DNA of 37,480 nt from Gammaproteobacteria bacterium (GTDB taxonomy: Bacteria; Pseudomonadota; Gammaproteobacteria; GRL18), in contig JADGAU010000013.1 in the NCBI GenBank assembly GCA_015231865.1, positions 1 to 37,480 on the forward strand. The letters are read 5' to 3'. A program made the position numbers and the translations under genes. A model generated the notes under the pieces. That model was not told the origin of the DNA. It searched no databases and worked only from the letters and a program-made list of their open reading frames with translations. Shown in pieces: positions 27,407 to 37,480 of the stretch. The stretch's first letter is position 1. Every line of letters begins with the position of its first letter.

Positions 27407-28361
27407 ATAGTTTTTGAATTCTGCCCTGTAATTTTAACCAGGTTCTATGAGGTAATAATGGAAAGCCTGCATAATGACCACTGTCATTGACGGTTTTAGT
27501 GGCTACGCCTCGCCCTGCTATGGTTGTAAATGAAGCTATTTCAATATGCCCTACTGCTCCAGATTGTCCTCCCATCACAACTTTTTCTCCCAGCTTGGCA
27601 GAACCTGCCAAACCGACTTGACCGGCTAAAATGGTACCATCGCCTAAAATACAATTATGGGCAATGTGAACCAGGTTATCAAGACGCACCTGGTTACCAA
27701 TGACCGTACTATTAAAAGCGGCTCTATCAATTGCACAATTAGCACCAATTTCAACATCATTACCAATGGTAACATTGCCATTTTGATATATTTTTACATA
27801 TTTACCAACTTTACTAATGGCAAAACCGAAACCATCTGAACCAATAACAGTTCCCGCATGGATAATGACATCTGAACCAATAACACAACTATGATAAATG
27901 CTGACATTGGGATAAATAACAGTATTGTCACCTATTTTGACATTGTCACCGATATAAGTACCTGACATGATAATCACATGCTCTCCTAAGACAACATTTT
28001 TACCTAAGTGAACATTGTCCTGAATTTGACATGTATTTGCTATAACAGCAGTTTTTCCTTCACTTAAAATATAAGGCGAAGCAAAAAATTGACTCGCATA
28101 GGCTAGTGCGACATAAGGCTCATCACATAAAATTCCAATGACACTTTCTGGGATTTTAGATTTCAAGTCCGAATGAACAAAAACGGCACCTGCCTGAGTC
28201 TCTGATAAGTCCAGAATATATTTTTTATTTTCCAGAAAACTGAGTTGAGTCTTATCTGCATCACTAAGCGTATTTAAACCATTTATTTCCAGATCATCAG
28301 TATCATTACATTCGAGATTAATCTTGTTTGATAATTGTGATAATAAGTCACTTAATAGCAT
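27399..28361 (-). CDS. lpxD: UDP-3-O-acylglucosamine N-acyltransferase
   Basis: Hexapeptide-repeat left-handed beta helix with LpxD signatures (HAGTVIGSDGFGFAISKVGKYVKIYQNGNVTIGNDVEIGANCAIDRAAFNSTVIGNQVRLDNLVHIAHNC). Confidence 0.93.
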   Translation of the reverse strand: MLLSDLLSQLSNKINLECNDTDDLEINGLNTLSDADKTQLSFLENKKYILDLSETQAGAVFVHSDLKSKIPESVIGILCDEPYVALAYASQFFASPYILSEGKTAVIANTCQIQDNVHLGKNVVLGEHVIIMSGTYIGDNVKIGDNTVIYPNVSIYHSCVIGSDVIIHAGTVIGSDGFGFAISKVGKYVKIYQNGNVTIGNDVEIGANCAIDRAAFNSTVIGNQVRLDNLVHIAHNCILGDGTILAGQVGLAGSAKLGEKVVMGGQSGAVGHIEIASFTTIAGRGVATKTVNDSGHYAGFPLLPHRTWLKLQGRIQKLLK

Positions 28362-28485
28362 TTTTACTCCTAATAATTAAAAGCTTTCATATAGGCTTAA
28401 GTTAATTATGCAAATACAGCCCCACTCTTTAGTAAAGGGGGAAACAATACCGAACATTTTTATATTTATTTCAAATTTCTAACTA

Positions 28486-31131
28486 TTAAAGACTTTTCGA
28501 TAAAATCTCATAGACATCAGATGATAAGTCATTTTCCAGTATCACATTAATATTCGCTTTCATTAAATCCTGTCGTGTTGAATCAAAATGCTTCCAACGG
28601 CAAAAGTTTTTGGCCAGACGTGCTGCTATTTGAGGATTTAATTTATCAAGTGTCATCACTTGCTTTGCAATAAACTCATAGCCCGAACCATCTTTAGCAT
28701 GAAAATGTAAATAGTTCTGAGCAGCGAATGCACCAATTAAAGAACGAACACGATTTGGATTCTTAATATCAAAAGTGGCATGTTTCATTAGCGACTTAAC
28801 ATCATTAAGACAATTATCTTTAGTTGATAATGCCTGTAAAACTAACCATTTATCCATAACTAATGGATCTTTATGCCATTTACTTTCAAACTCTTTAAAG
28901 GCTTTTGTCGTTAAAGGATGTTGATATAAACTTAACAAGGCTAAATGACCTATTGAATCTGTCATATTGTTAGCTTGTTGAAACTGCTGATAACACTCTT
29001 CAAAAATTGATTCTGTCTCTAAACTCATTAAGTAGGATAGACAGGTTTTCTTTAATTGACGTTTACCTGCATCAACCGAATTAAATTGGTATTCACCCGG
29101 CAATTCACAGGCTTGATATAAATCATTCAGTTCAGTTGCTAATGCTTTAGCTAAATAGAATTGGGTTTTCTTTCTTGCCTGATAAATATTATCAATATCG
29201 GCAATTTCCATTTGCTCCATCAAATAGCCCATATCCGGTAAAGTCATCGCCAAGGATTTTAAAGAATTATCAAGTTTAGCATCTGCCATTAATTGCTTAA
29301 AAGATTGAGTTAATTCTATCAATAATGAAGATTTACTATCATAATCCTGATCTTTTTGAAGGCGTTTAATCTGAGATAATATAAGTTTAGTATATAATTG
29401 CTGTCCTGCTTCCCAGCGATTAAATGGATCCGTATCGTGCCCCATTAAAAATACTAACTCCTGCTCAGAACTATTGCTTTTAAGTTCAACTGGCGCTGAA
29501 AAATCTCTTAAGATAGACACAAAGGGCTTTTCTTTTATTTCCGTAAATTCAAAATGACTAGTCTCATCTTTTAGGTGTAAGGTATCAGCTAAGATTTCCT
29601 CTCCCTGTTGATTTAACAGTCCCATTTTAACGGGTATATGAAAGGGTAATTTTTCTGATAGCTCTGGCGTTGGCGGACATGACTGTTTAAAGCTAACCGT
29701 TAAAAGCTCTTTATCCGGCTGGTAATCATAATCAACAGCAACCTTAGGCGTACCTGCCTGGTTATACCAGTTTTTAAATAATTCCAGATCAATACCACTA
29801 GCATCACTCATCGCTGATACGAAGTCTTCTGTAGTAACTGCCTGGCCATCATGACGCTGAAAATAAAGATCCATGCCTTTGCGAAAATTTTCTTTACCAA
29901 TAATAGTATGAATCATTCGTATCACTTCAGCGCCTTTATTATAGACAGTCACAGTATAAAAATTATTAATTTCAATATATTGTGAGGGTCTTATTGGATG
30001 TGCCATAGGGCTTGAATCTTCAGCAAACTGAAACGTTCTCAGTATTTTCACATCATCGATTCTTTTTACCGCACGAGACTGCATATCAGAGGTAAACTCT
30101 TCATCTCTAAAGACGGTTAGTCCTTCTTTTAAGCTTAGTTGAAACCAATCACGACAAGTCACTCGGTTGCCGGTCCAGTTATGAAAATACTCATGAGCAA
30201 TAACGGCTTCTATACCTTCATAATCTTTATCCGTAGCTGTATCCGGTTTGGCTAGCACATATTTTGCGTTAAAAACATTAAGGCCTTTGTTTTCCATTGC
30301 GCCCATATTAAAATCATCTACGGCGACAATCATATAGATATCTAAATCATATTCCAGGCCAAAGACTTCTTCATCCCACTTCATTGCTTTCTTTAAAGAC
30401 ATCATGGCATGATCACATTTGTCCTTATTATGCTCTTCAACATATATTTCAAGCTCAATACTACGACCTGACATAGTTGTAAAAGTATCTGATATTTTAG
30501 TTAATTGACCGGCAACCAGTGCAAATAAATAGGAAGGCTTTTTAAAGGGATCGTGCCAGACAATATAATGTTTACCATTATCTAAATCACCCTTTTCTAT
30601 TGGATTTCCATTTGCAAGAAGTACCGGATAAAGTGATTTATCGGCAATAATTTTAGTGGTAAAAACAGACATAATGTCAGGTTGATCTAAATAATAGGTA
30701 ATTCTTCGAAAGCCTTCTGCTTCACACTGGGTACAGAAATTGCCGCTGGATTTGTATAACCCTTCTAATGCCGTATTATTTTGGGGCTGACTGGTAGAGA
30801 TAACAGATAATAAAAAATTATTAGGTACCTTCAGTAAAGTGAGCGTTTCTTTTGTTTGAATATACTGTTCAGCATTAAGGCTGATACCATCGATAAAAAT
30901 TTTTTCAACACGAAAATCCTGTCCATGTAAGGTAAGTTCTTTACTTAATTCCTGACTTTCAGGATTACGAACAATTTCTAATAAGGAAGTTACCCTGGTT
31001 AGTGTTTGTATATTACTATCATTATCTTGAACATCTAATTCAACCGTCAAATGTGTCTTTTGAATTAAAAAATTCGGTACCTTATAGTTTTTTAAATAAA
31101 TTGTTTGATTTGCATCTTCTGTTTTATTCAT
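28486..31131 (-). CDS. pepN: Aminopeptidase N (M1 family)
   Basis: 881 aa; GAMENKGLNVFN and zinc site HEYFHNWTGNRVTCRDWFQLSLKEGLTVFRDEEF. Confidence 0.97.
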   Translation of the reverse strand: MNKTEDANQTIYLKNYKVPNFLIQKTHLTVELDVQDNDSNIQTLTRVTSLLEIVRNPESQELSKELTLHGQDFRVEKIFIDGISLNAEQYIQTKETLTLLKVPNNFLLSVISTSQPQNNTALEGLYKSSGNFCTQCEAEGFRRITYYLDQPDIMSVFTTKIIADKSLYPVLLANGNPIEKGDLDNGKHYIVWHDPFKKPSYLFALVAGQLTKISDTFTTMSGRSIELEIYVEEHNKDKCDHAMMSLKKAMKWDEEVFGLEYDLDIYMIVAVDDFNMGAMENKGLNVFNAKYVLAKPDTATDKDYEGIEAVIAHEYFHNWTGNRVTCRDWFQLSLKEGLTVFRDEEFTSDMQSRAVKRIDDVKILRTFQFAEDSSPMAHPIRPSQYIEINNFYTVTVYNKGAEVIRMIHTIIGKENFRKGMDLYFQRHDGQAVTTEDFVSAMSDASGIDLELFKNWYNQAGTPKVAVDYDYQPDKELLTVSFKQSCPPTPELSEKLPFHIPVKMGLLNQQGEEILADTLHLKDETSHFEFTEIKEKPFVSILRDFSAPVELKSNSSEQELVFLMGHDTDPFNRWEAGQQLYTKLILSQIKRLQKDQDYDSKSSLLIELTQSFKQLMADAKLDNSLKSLAMTLPDMGYLMEQMEIADIDNIYQARKKTQFYLAKALATELNDLYQACELPGEYQFNSVDAGKRQLKKTCLSYLMSLETESIFEECYQQFQQANNMTDSIGHLALLSLYQHPLTTKAFKEFESKWHKDPLVMDKWLVLQALSTKDNCLNDVKSLMKHATFDIKNPNRVRSLIGAFAAQNYLHFHAKDGSGYEFIAKQVMTLDKLNPQIAARLAKNFCRWKHFDSTRQDLMKANINVILENDLSSDVYEILSKSL

Positions 31132-31233
31132 TCGAAATCCATTAATAATTTATAACATTGTCTTGCTATTTTACATTGTATCATTATATTCATAATAACA
31201 ATTATTTTCATTTAAAACCTGAAAGAGAAACCT

Positions 31234-32352
31234 ATGCGTAAAAATACCCGATTATTGAATCATGTATTATCTTCGTCTTTGATTATTTTTATTAGTTTAT
31301 CTAACAGCCTAAAAGCTCAGGAAAATCAATTAGCAACTTTCGCAGCAGGATGCTTTTGGTGTCTTGAATCCAATATGGAGAAACTTCCTGGTGTTATTTC
31401 AGCAATTTCTGGCTATTCTGATGGGCAGAATAAGGCCCCTAATTATAAAGAAGTTTCCTCAGGCAAAACTAAATTTTTGGAATCAGTAAGAATTGAGTTT
31501 AATCCAGAGAAAATAACGTATAAAGATTTATTAGCCGAATTTTGGCGAATAATTGATCCTACAGATGCCGGCGGTTCTTTTGTTGATAGAGGCTATCAAT
31601 ATACTTCAGCTATCTTTTATCATAATACGCAACAACAGCAAGATGCTCAATTTAGTAAAAGTCTACTAGAAAAATCAGGAAAATATAAAAACAAAATAGT
31701 TACTAAAATCAAGCCATTAAAAAACTTTTTTAATGCGGAAGATTACCATCAAGATTATTATAAGAATAACCCTATACGATATAAATACTATCGCTATCGC
31801 TCAGGTCGAGATCAATATATTGAAAAAACCTGGGGGGGTGAAAAAATCAATTGGGATAAATTAAAACAAAAAACAAAATTATCATCAAATGCCACAGATC
31901 AAGCTAAAATTAGTTATCAGAAACCAGATATTCATGAAATTAAGCAAAAGCTTTCTAAGTTGCAATTTAAAGTTACTCAAGAAGAAGGAACTGAACCTGC
32001 TTTTGATAATGAATTTTGGAATAATAAAAAAGAAGGTATTTATGTTGATATAGTATCAGGCGAGCCTTTATTTAGCTCAATAGATAAATATGATTCTAAA
32101 ACTGGCTGGCCAAGTTTTACTCGGCCTATTGATAACTATTTTATAACCGAGGAAAGTGACTATAAATTTTTTATGAAAAGAACAGAAGTCAGAAGTAAAA
32201 TTGCTGACTCTCATTTAGGTCATGTATTCAATGATGGACCAAAACCAACAGGATTACGATATTGTATCAATTCTGCATCTTTAAAGTTTATTCCTAAAGA
32301 ACAATTAGCAGAATCTGGCTATCAGAAATACCTGAAATTATTTAATCAGTAA
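31234..32352 (+). CDS. msrAB: Bifunctional peptide methionine sulfoxide reductase MsrA-MsrB with signal-like N-terminus
   Basis: MsrA GCFWCLE and [18 protein letters not shown]; Msr[15 protein letters not shown] and [24 protein letters not shown]; hydrophobic N-terminus ending near SLKAQEN. Confidence 0.96.
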   Translation: MRKNTRLLNHVLSSSLIIFISLSNSLKAQENQLATFAAGCFWCLESNMEKLPGVISAISGYSDGQNKAPNYKEVSSGKTKFLESVRIEFNPEKITYKDLLAEFWRIIDPTDAGGSFVDRGYQYTSAIFYHNTQQQQDAQFSKSLLEKSGKYKNKIVTKIKPLKNFFNAEDYHQDYYKNNPIRYKYYRYRSGRDQYIEKTWGGEKINWDKLKQKTKLSSNATDQAKISYQKPDIHEIKQKLSKLQFKVTQEEGTEPAFDNEFWNNKKEGIYVDIVSGEPLFSSIDKYDSKTGWPSFTRPIDNYFITEESDYKFFMKRTEVRSKIADSHLGHVFNDGPKPTGLRYCINSASLKFIPKEQLAESGYQKYLKLFNQ

Positions 32353-32413
32353 ATCAATCACCTGTATTTGCACGGACTTTTTGAGTTACAAATACCTCTA
32401 TTATCCTATTAAG

Positions 32414-32791
32414 TTATCTAATAATTGGAAGTTGATTTAGATATAGTGCAACAGCTACAATACAACATCCTGTTATTATTCCTGGTATTGAAAATGGCCC
32501 CATAATAGAGGCGCTAAAAAGATAGGATAGCAATAACATTGTTAAAGCTATGTATTTTGCTTTTTCTGGTATCGCATGATGCTGTTCCCATGCTTTTAGA
32601 GATTCTCCGAAAATGTGATGTTGTTTAAGCCATAAATACCAACGCTCAGAAGATTTAGAAAAAGCCCAGGCAGCAATAATAATAAATACGGTTGTCGGCA
32701 TTACAGGAAGAAATGCGCCAATAAATCCTAAGACAACACATAACCAACCTAAAGTCGCATATAAAAAGTGATTGGAAATCAGTTTAGCCAT
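32414..32791 (-). CDS. YbaN family protein (DUF454)
   Basis: 125 aa; LGWLCVVLGFIGAFLPVMPTTVFIIIAAWAFSKSSERWYLWLKQHHIFGESLKAWEQHHAIPEKAK. Confidence 0.9.
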   Translation of the reverse strand: MAKLISNHFLYATLGWLCVVLGFIGAFLPVMPTTVFIIIAAWAFSKSSERWYLWLKQHHIFGESLKAWEQHHAIPEKAKYIALTMLLLSYLFSASIMGPFSIPGIITGCCIVAVALYLNQLPIIR

Positions 32792-32839
32792 GTTTTCGCA
32801 TTCTCATAAAGATTATCTTAAATACCGAAAAAACTATCC

Positions 32840-32884
32840 TTGTTCTTTCTATTTTTGTTCTTTTTATCATTGTTCTTTATAGTT
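32840..32884. repeat. Three direct repeats of TTGTTCTTT at exact 15 bp spacing
   Basis: TTGTTCTTT at 32840, 32855 and 32870; last copy overlaps the stop codon of the nucleoside phosphorylase gene. Confidence 0.85.
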
Positions 32885-33608
32885 TTACAAACTCACCAAT
32901 TATTGTTTTTACTTTATCAATTGCATGACTGACAACCTTTTCTATATCATTCATTGTGATTACATCATCGCTTAAACCAGCTCCCCAATTAGCAACAATA
33001 TTAATAGAAGCATATTCAAGTTCCAGTTCTCTTGCTAATGCAGCCTCAGGCATTGCAGTCATACCAACCAAGTCACAGCCATCTTTGATTAATCTGTTAA
33101 TTTCTGCTGCCGTTTCTAGCCTTGGTCCTTGAGTACAGCCATAGGTGCCGTGTTGATATATTGAAATATCAGCGTTTAATGCAGCCTGAGATAATTTATC
33201 TATGACAGATTTTGTATATGGGTAAGTAAAATCAATATGAGTGACAGAATGAATGTTTTCATCAAAATAGGTATGAAGACGATCATAAGTATAATCAATA
33301 ATTTGATCCGGTAAGACTATACTACCCGGAGAAAAGTCAGGATGAAGACCGCCTACCGCATTGACAGCAACAATGGACTCAACACCTTCACTTTTTAATG
33401 CCCATATATTCGCACGATAATTAACCTTATGAGGAGGAACGGTGTGTTCTTTTCCATGTCGGGCAAAGAAAATAAGACTTTTTCCGTATAATTTAGCTAA
33501 GGTTAATTCCGATGATGGATAACCATAAGGCGTTGAGATCATTTTAGATTCGATAATCTCAAGCCCTTTATAGTCTGTTAATCCAGTTCCACCAATAATT
33601 GCTAACAT
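32877..33608 (-). CDS. S-methyl-5'-thioinosine/thioadenosine phosphorylase family protein
   Basis: IGGTGLTDYKGLE...FFARHGKEHTVPPHKVNYRANIWALKSEGVESIVAVNAVGGLHPDFSPGSIVLPDQIIDYTYDR...GPRLETAAEI...DLVGMTAMPEAALARELELEYASI. Confidence 0.93.
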   Translation of the reverse strand: MLAIIGGTGLTDYKGLEIIESKMISTPYGYPSSELTLAKLYGKSLIFFARHGKEHTVPPHKVNYRANIWALKSEGVESIVAVNAVGGLHPDFSPGSIVLPDQIIDYTYDRLHTYFDENIHSVTHIDFTYPYTKSVIDKLSQAALNADISIYQHGTYGCTQGPRLETAAEINRLIKDGCDLVGMTAMPEAALARELELEYASINIVANWGAGLSDDVITMNDIEKVVSHAIDKVKTIIGEFVKL

Positions 33609-33647
33609 AATAGATACCCAATTTTTTAAATTTATTTCCCCGGTATT

Positions 33648-34559
33648 TTATGCTGTTTTCATCTTTAATAATACACCTGATATGACCATGGTAACACCAA
33701 GCGCCATAATTAAAGTAAAATTTTCATCCAATAAAAAGATTGCTAAAACAATGGTAAACACAGGCCCTAAAATTCCAACCAAGCCCGTTTGTGAAGGACC
33801 AATTCGATGTATTGCTGCTGTTAGCATATAACTCGGAATAACCGTACTAAAAAAAGCCAATAAAAATAACCACATAAATACTTCCGACGTTAAAATAGCT
33901 GTTTTAAAGTTTAAGGTGAAATAAGCATGAATAAAAACGTAAATACTCGAAGAAATCATCGCTAATGTTGTAAATAGCGTTGAACCGAGTTGCTTAATAT
34001 AATTTTGTGCAAATAAAACATAAATCGAATAACTTAAAGCGGAACCTAATACAAATAGAGTTCCTAAAACCACTTGATCACCTGCAAACATCCTCTCTTG
34101 AGACACAACTAACCATAAACCCAGATAACTCAAGATAAGAGCAATAATTAATGAACGCGTCATAGCCTGCTTAAAAAATAGATAGCCCAAGATTGCAACC
34201 ATAAATGGATAAGTAAATAATCCTAATCTTTCTAGTTGAGCTGATATATATGTTAAGCTGATTAAGTCAAGTAGTGACGCTAAATAATAGCCAAGAAAGC
34301 CTAGTAAAAAAACTTTAATTAATAGGTCTCGGTTTAAATTATGAATACTTTTTTTCTTAACTGATAACCAAAATAGAATGAATAAATAAAATGGCAATGC
34401 TAAAAGCATACGTAAAGAAAGAATCTGATTCGGATCTAAGCCCAATTGATACAGATACTTTATAAAAATTGATTTTAATGAAAATAATAAGGTGCCAATA
34501 ATGGCCAATGAAAATCCACTAAAATTTGAAGAATATTGAGTCATTGTGGCATTATACAT
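33648..34559 (-). CDS. EamA/DMT family transporter
   Basis: About 10 TM segments in the DMT pattern (ALAIIGTLLFSLKSIFIKYLYQLG...; TGLVGILGPVFTIVLAIFLLDENFTLIMALGVTMVISGVLL). Confidence 0.92.
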   Translation of the reverse strand: MYNATMTQYSSNFSGFSLAIIGTLLFSLKSIFIKYLYQLGLDPNQILSLRMLLALPFYLFILFWLSVKKKSIHNLNRDLLIKVFLLGFLGYYLASLLDLISLTYISAQLERLGLFTYPFMVAILGYLFFKQAMTRSLIIALILSYLGLWLVVSQERMFAGDQVVLGTLFVLGSALSYSIYVLFAQNYIKQLGSTLFTTLAMISSSIYVFIHAYFTLNFKTAILTSEVFMWLFLLAFFSTVIPSYMLTAAIHRIGPSQTGLVGILGPVFTIVLAIFLLDENFTLIMALGVTMVISGVLLKMKTA

Positions 34560-34579
34560 CTCTAAACTTCGTATATCAC

Positions 34580-34615
34580 AATAAAAAAGCGCCAGAGGTA
34601 TAGCGCTTTTTTATT
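34580..34615 (-). terminator. Strong terminator, symmetrical, downstream of the MCP gene
   Basis: aataaaaaagcgc-cagaggtata-gcgcttttttatt perfect 13 bp stem; T-run in both orientations. Confidence 0.9.
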
Positions 34616-34640
34616 GGAAATGAAAGTAGAAATAAAATAC

Positions 34641-36236
34641 TTATGTTTTAAAATGCGACATTAATTCCCGCAATTTATTAATTTCAGACTCAATTCCTTT
34701 AGCGGCGTCCACTGAAACTTTGGTTGCTTCTTTGGTATTTGATGCAACTTTAGAAATACTATCTATTCTATTTTTAACATCGACAGCAACATTATTTTGA
34801 ATTAAAATCGCTTCATTAATTTTATGACTAACATTTCTAATATTAGAAACAGAGCCTACAATTTGTACTAGCATAGAACTTGCTTCAGAAGCAGATTGAA
34901 CACTTTGATCAGTTTTTCCCTTAGTATCAACAATCACAGAAACTGCTCTTTGAGCCTGAGACTGTAAGCGATCAATAATCTCTTTAATTTGCTCGGTTGA
35001 TTCCTGAGTACGTTGTGCCAGAGTTCTTACTTCATCAGCTACTACTGCAAAACCTCTACCCTGTTCGCCTGCACGCGCTGCTTCTATAGCTGCGTTTAAT
35101 GCCAATAGATTTGTTTGTTCTGCAATTCCTGTAATTACCGCAAGTACCTGTCCGACCTGTTGACTATCCTTATCTAATTCATGCATAACATCTGATGCTT
35201 CATCAACCTGAGTGGCAATCATATTCATATTATCCATGGCTATTGAAACAACCTTTTGCCCTTCTTTAGCCTGAGATTCAGTTTCATTAGCAATTGATGA
35301 AGATTCATTAGTGATAGAACTAACATCATCAACGGTATCATTCATTTTGTTCATTGCATTTAAAACTTCATCAAGATCTGAGTCTTGTTGAATAACAGCA
35401 TCTTCAGTTTGTTTTAATGAAGAACTAGCGTGGCTTGCTCCATCTACAATATTATTCGCAACGCTTAATGCGCCAGAAATCATTTCGCCCACATTATCAA
35501 GCATTGTGTTATAGGCAATTATTGTATCAGTAATTTCATTTTCAGACTCATCCAGTTCAATTGGTGCAGAAAAATCGCCATTACTAACTTTGTTGATATG
35601 TTCTTTTAATAAGAATATTTTATTCATTAAATAATGAGTACCATATATTCTGCCAAGAAACATTAGTAAAACTAAAGCAATTGTAGAGTAAATAGTTATA
35701 TTTTTTTGAGCCTCCATTCGTTTAGTGGCTTTTTCTGTCATCATTACAACAGCTTTATTCATTTGTTTTAATATAACTGGAGATTGTTCGTAAATTTCAT
35801 TTAAGCCTTGTTCATTAGGTGCATCAATATAACTTAATAAACCCTCTTTATAAGTATTCCATAAACGTTCAACTTTTTTTAATTGAGAAATAATATTGAT
35901 ATCACTTACCGCGGTAATATTTGCAGCTACATCACCATTTAATAATTTATGGTGTGATGATTCAAATAAATCAATGGTTTTTTGAACTTCTGAGCGCTGA
36001 GCGACTTTATTAGCAACTAGAATACTTTCTTTGGCAAGTCGCTGTGATAACATTCTTTGCCTTCCAGCAATATTAATTCCATTAGCATCATCACTTGTAG
36101 ATAAAATAAGTGAACTTAAAATAAAAACACCGAAGATCAGAATAACTATAAAAGAGACAAAAAACTGATTCGTGAGTGTTTTTAGATTTAATATCATAAA
36201 CACTCTTTGTATAATTCCCGCAACAAACGCAGTCAT
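34641..36236 (-). CDS. Methyl-accepting chemotaxis protein with PilJ-type sensor domain
   Basis: PilJ-type N-terminal signature [29 protein letters not shown] hairpin tip [50 protein letters not shown]. Confidence 0.96.
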   Translation of the reverse strand: MTAFVAGIIQRVFMILNLKTLTNQFFVSFIVILIFGVFILSSLILSTSDDANGINIAGRQRMLSQRLAKESILVANKVAQRSEVQKTIDLFESSHHKLLNGDVAANITAVSDINIISQLKKVERLWNTYKEGLLSYIDAPNEQGLNEIYEQSPVILKQMNKAVVMMTEKATKRMEAQKNITIYSTIALVLLMFLGRIYGTHYLMNKIFLLKEHINKVSNGDFSAPIELDESENEITDTIIAYNTMLDNVGEMISGALSVANNIVDGASHASSSLKQTEDAVIQQDSDLDEVLNAMNKMNDTVDDVSSITNESSSIANETESQAKEGQKVVSIAMDNMNMIATQVDEASDVMHELDKDSQQVGQVLAVITGIAEQTNLLALNAAIEAARAGEQGRGFAVVADEVRTLAQRTQESTEQIKEIIDRLQSQAQRAVSVIVDTKGKTDQSVQSASEASSMLVQIVGSVSNIRNVSHKINEAILIQNNVAVDVKNRIDSISKVASNTKEATKVSVDAAKGIESEINKLRELMSHFKT

Positions 36237-36322
36237 GGTTAATCCTTATAATTTAAAACTGTCTTATTTAATAACGACAAATCTTCAGAAAATCTGAATA
36301 TATTTGAGTTCATCTATGAACC

Positions 36323-36349
36323 TAATCGGCAGTATTACAAATTACTTTA
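36323..36349 (-). promoter_or_regulatory. Sigma28 (FliA)-type promoter for the MCP gene
   Basis: Minus strand TAAAGTAA-(11 nt)-GCCGATTA versus consensus TAAAGTTT-N11-GCCGATAA. Confidence 0.75.
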
Positions 36350-36353
36350 TAAT

Positions 36354-37355
36354 TTATTGACGATTAATTAAATGTTCAAAGTTAATAAAACTCGGTACCG
36401 GTGTTGAACCAGAGTCTGTCGGCTTAAAGTTTTCAGCTTTTGGATCTTGAACAACCTTAACTTTTACTTCAGGTGGCGGAGCTGGTGTTGTTAATAGTTG
36501 AATTTGAGCATGTCTATTTTTTGCACGACCTTCTTCCGTATCATTTTCATACTGAGGATCTCTTTCTCCATGAGCCTTAATAAAAATCATTTCTACATCA
36601 ACGCCTTTGCTAACAAGAAAATCACGAACAGCCTCGCCTCTCCTTTTAGACAACCTATCATTAAAACGTCTTCTACCGATATTATCAGCATGAGCATCAA
36701 TACGTACCTGAATTAAAGAGTCATCAACTTTCAAATAATCAACAACATAGGATAAATTCTTTTTAGCTTCTGGCTTTAAATCAGACTTATTGTAATCAAA
36801 GTGAACCACAAAATTTTTGATGAATTCTGGATCATATTCAAACAAAGTACTTAAGCATTGTTTAAAAGCTTCGGTGTTGTCTCTTATTTTTAATGGCGAG
36901 ACATAATATTTATAGACATCTTTTTGAATTTCTTTATCAAAGTATTGCAATACAATTACCTTACCTAATTCGAGTTGTTGAAAAGCTCTTTTTGAGTTAG
37001 GTTCATCAATGGTTAATATTTTTGATTGAGTATTAATTAGATATTTCCCTAATTTTTTGGATGAATCATTATATTGCCAGGGTAAAGATTCAATAAAGAC
37101 ATCCACAGACATGTCATTTAAAACACTTTCATTATTCTTTAATTTAAAAACCAGGGAATAACCAGAGCGCTTAGAAAAAACTGCTTGCCCATAAGATAAA
37201 ATCTCCTGGGTTAATTCACAACGTTGCTGTGGTTTTGATTTAACTGTCCAATTAGCAGACTGGATACTATTCCGATATTCTCTCATCGTACTAAACACAT
37301 TTTGCGACAATACTAAGTGAAGGAAGGTAATTGAAACTATAAAGAATCTTTTCAT
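36354..37355 (-). CDS. motY: Sodium-type flagellar motor protein MotY (OmpA-like C-terminus)
   Basis: MotY-type N-terminal domain (MREYRNSIQSANWTVKSKPQQRCELTQEILSYGQAVFSKRSGYSLVFKL) plus OmpA-like peptidoglycan-binding domain (RIDAHADNIGRRRFNDRLSKRRGEAVRDFLVSKGVD). Confidence 0.9.
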   Translation of the reverse strand: MKRFFIVSITFLHLVLSQNVFSTMREYRNSIQSANWTVKSKPQQRCELTQEILSYGQAVFSKRSGYSLVFKLKNNESVLNDMSVDVFIESLPWQYNDSSKKLGKYLINTQSKILTIDEPNSKRAFQQLELGKVIVLQYFDKEIQKDVYKYYVSPLKIRDNTEAFKQCLSTLFEYDPEFIKNFVVHFDYNKSDLKPEAKKNLSYVVDYLKVDDSLIQVRIDAHADNIGRRRFNDRLSKRRGEAVRDFLVSKGVDVEMIFIKAHGERDPQYENDTEEGRAKNRHAQIQLLTTPAPPPEVKVKVVQDPKAENFKPTDSGSTPVPSFINFEHLINRQ

Positions 37356-37429
37356 TTAAATTAGATATCCCTAAAACTATTAATTTATATACGTGTATGA
37401 AAAGTCATGCATAAATAATGCCTTAATTT

Positions 37430-37480
37430 ATGACAGAATTGATTGTAGCATCTTTACAAAAACTTCTGCTTGCTCAACAT
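37430..37480 (+). CDS. Possible 5' end of a CDS truncated by window edge
   Basis: ATG at 37430 open to the end of the window (MTELIVASLQKLLLAQH); only 17 codons visible, divergent from motY. Confidence 0.3.
   Translation, partial: MTELIVASLQKLLLAQH

Noticed and set aside
1-37480. CRISPR array, tRNA/rRNA, IS elements, prophage or defence islands
   Set aside because: No regularly spaced repeats, transposase, integrase, phage structural or recognised defence genes were seen in either strand.

Overview
AT-rich window from a gammaproteobacterial chromosome (lineage inferred from gene content only). Most of it is densely packed core and accessory genes: MscS channel, YbfB/YjiJ-type MFS transporter, response regulator, SLC13 permease with RCK_C-like domains, RND efflux pair plus c'-type cytochrome, AI-2E transporter, dynamin/Era-like GTPase, LapG/LapD, two NhaD antiporters flanking an Hsp20, LpxD, PepN, secreted MsrA-MsrB fusion, YbaN, MTA/MTI phosphorylase, EamA transporter, PilJ-type MCP and MotY. 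Most interesting observations: (1) a translationally coupled three-gene minus-strand cassette at 4064..7071, consisting of a small protein with a C-terminal YSN(11)GNNNG tail, a GIDE-like membrane protein and a radical SAM/SPASM enzyme with a long C-terminal extension, which looks like a candidate peptide/protein-modification (RiPP-like) system; (2) a sigma32-like promoter plus a ROSE-like RNA thermometer ahead of the Hsp20 gene; (3) a near-consensus sigma28 (FliA) promoter for the MCP gene; (4) a c'-type cytochrome with a sulfur-globule-protein-like N-terminus next to an RND pump; (5) a lapGD pair with no adhesin in the window; (6) a large partial CDS at 1..1219 (minus) that the supplied ORF track lacks. 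No rRNA, tRNA, CRISPR array, IS element or phage was recognised. All family calls come from reading motifs by eye; no database search was run.
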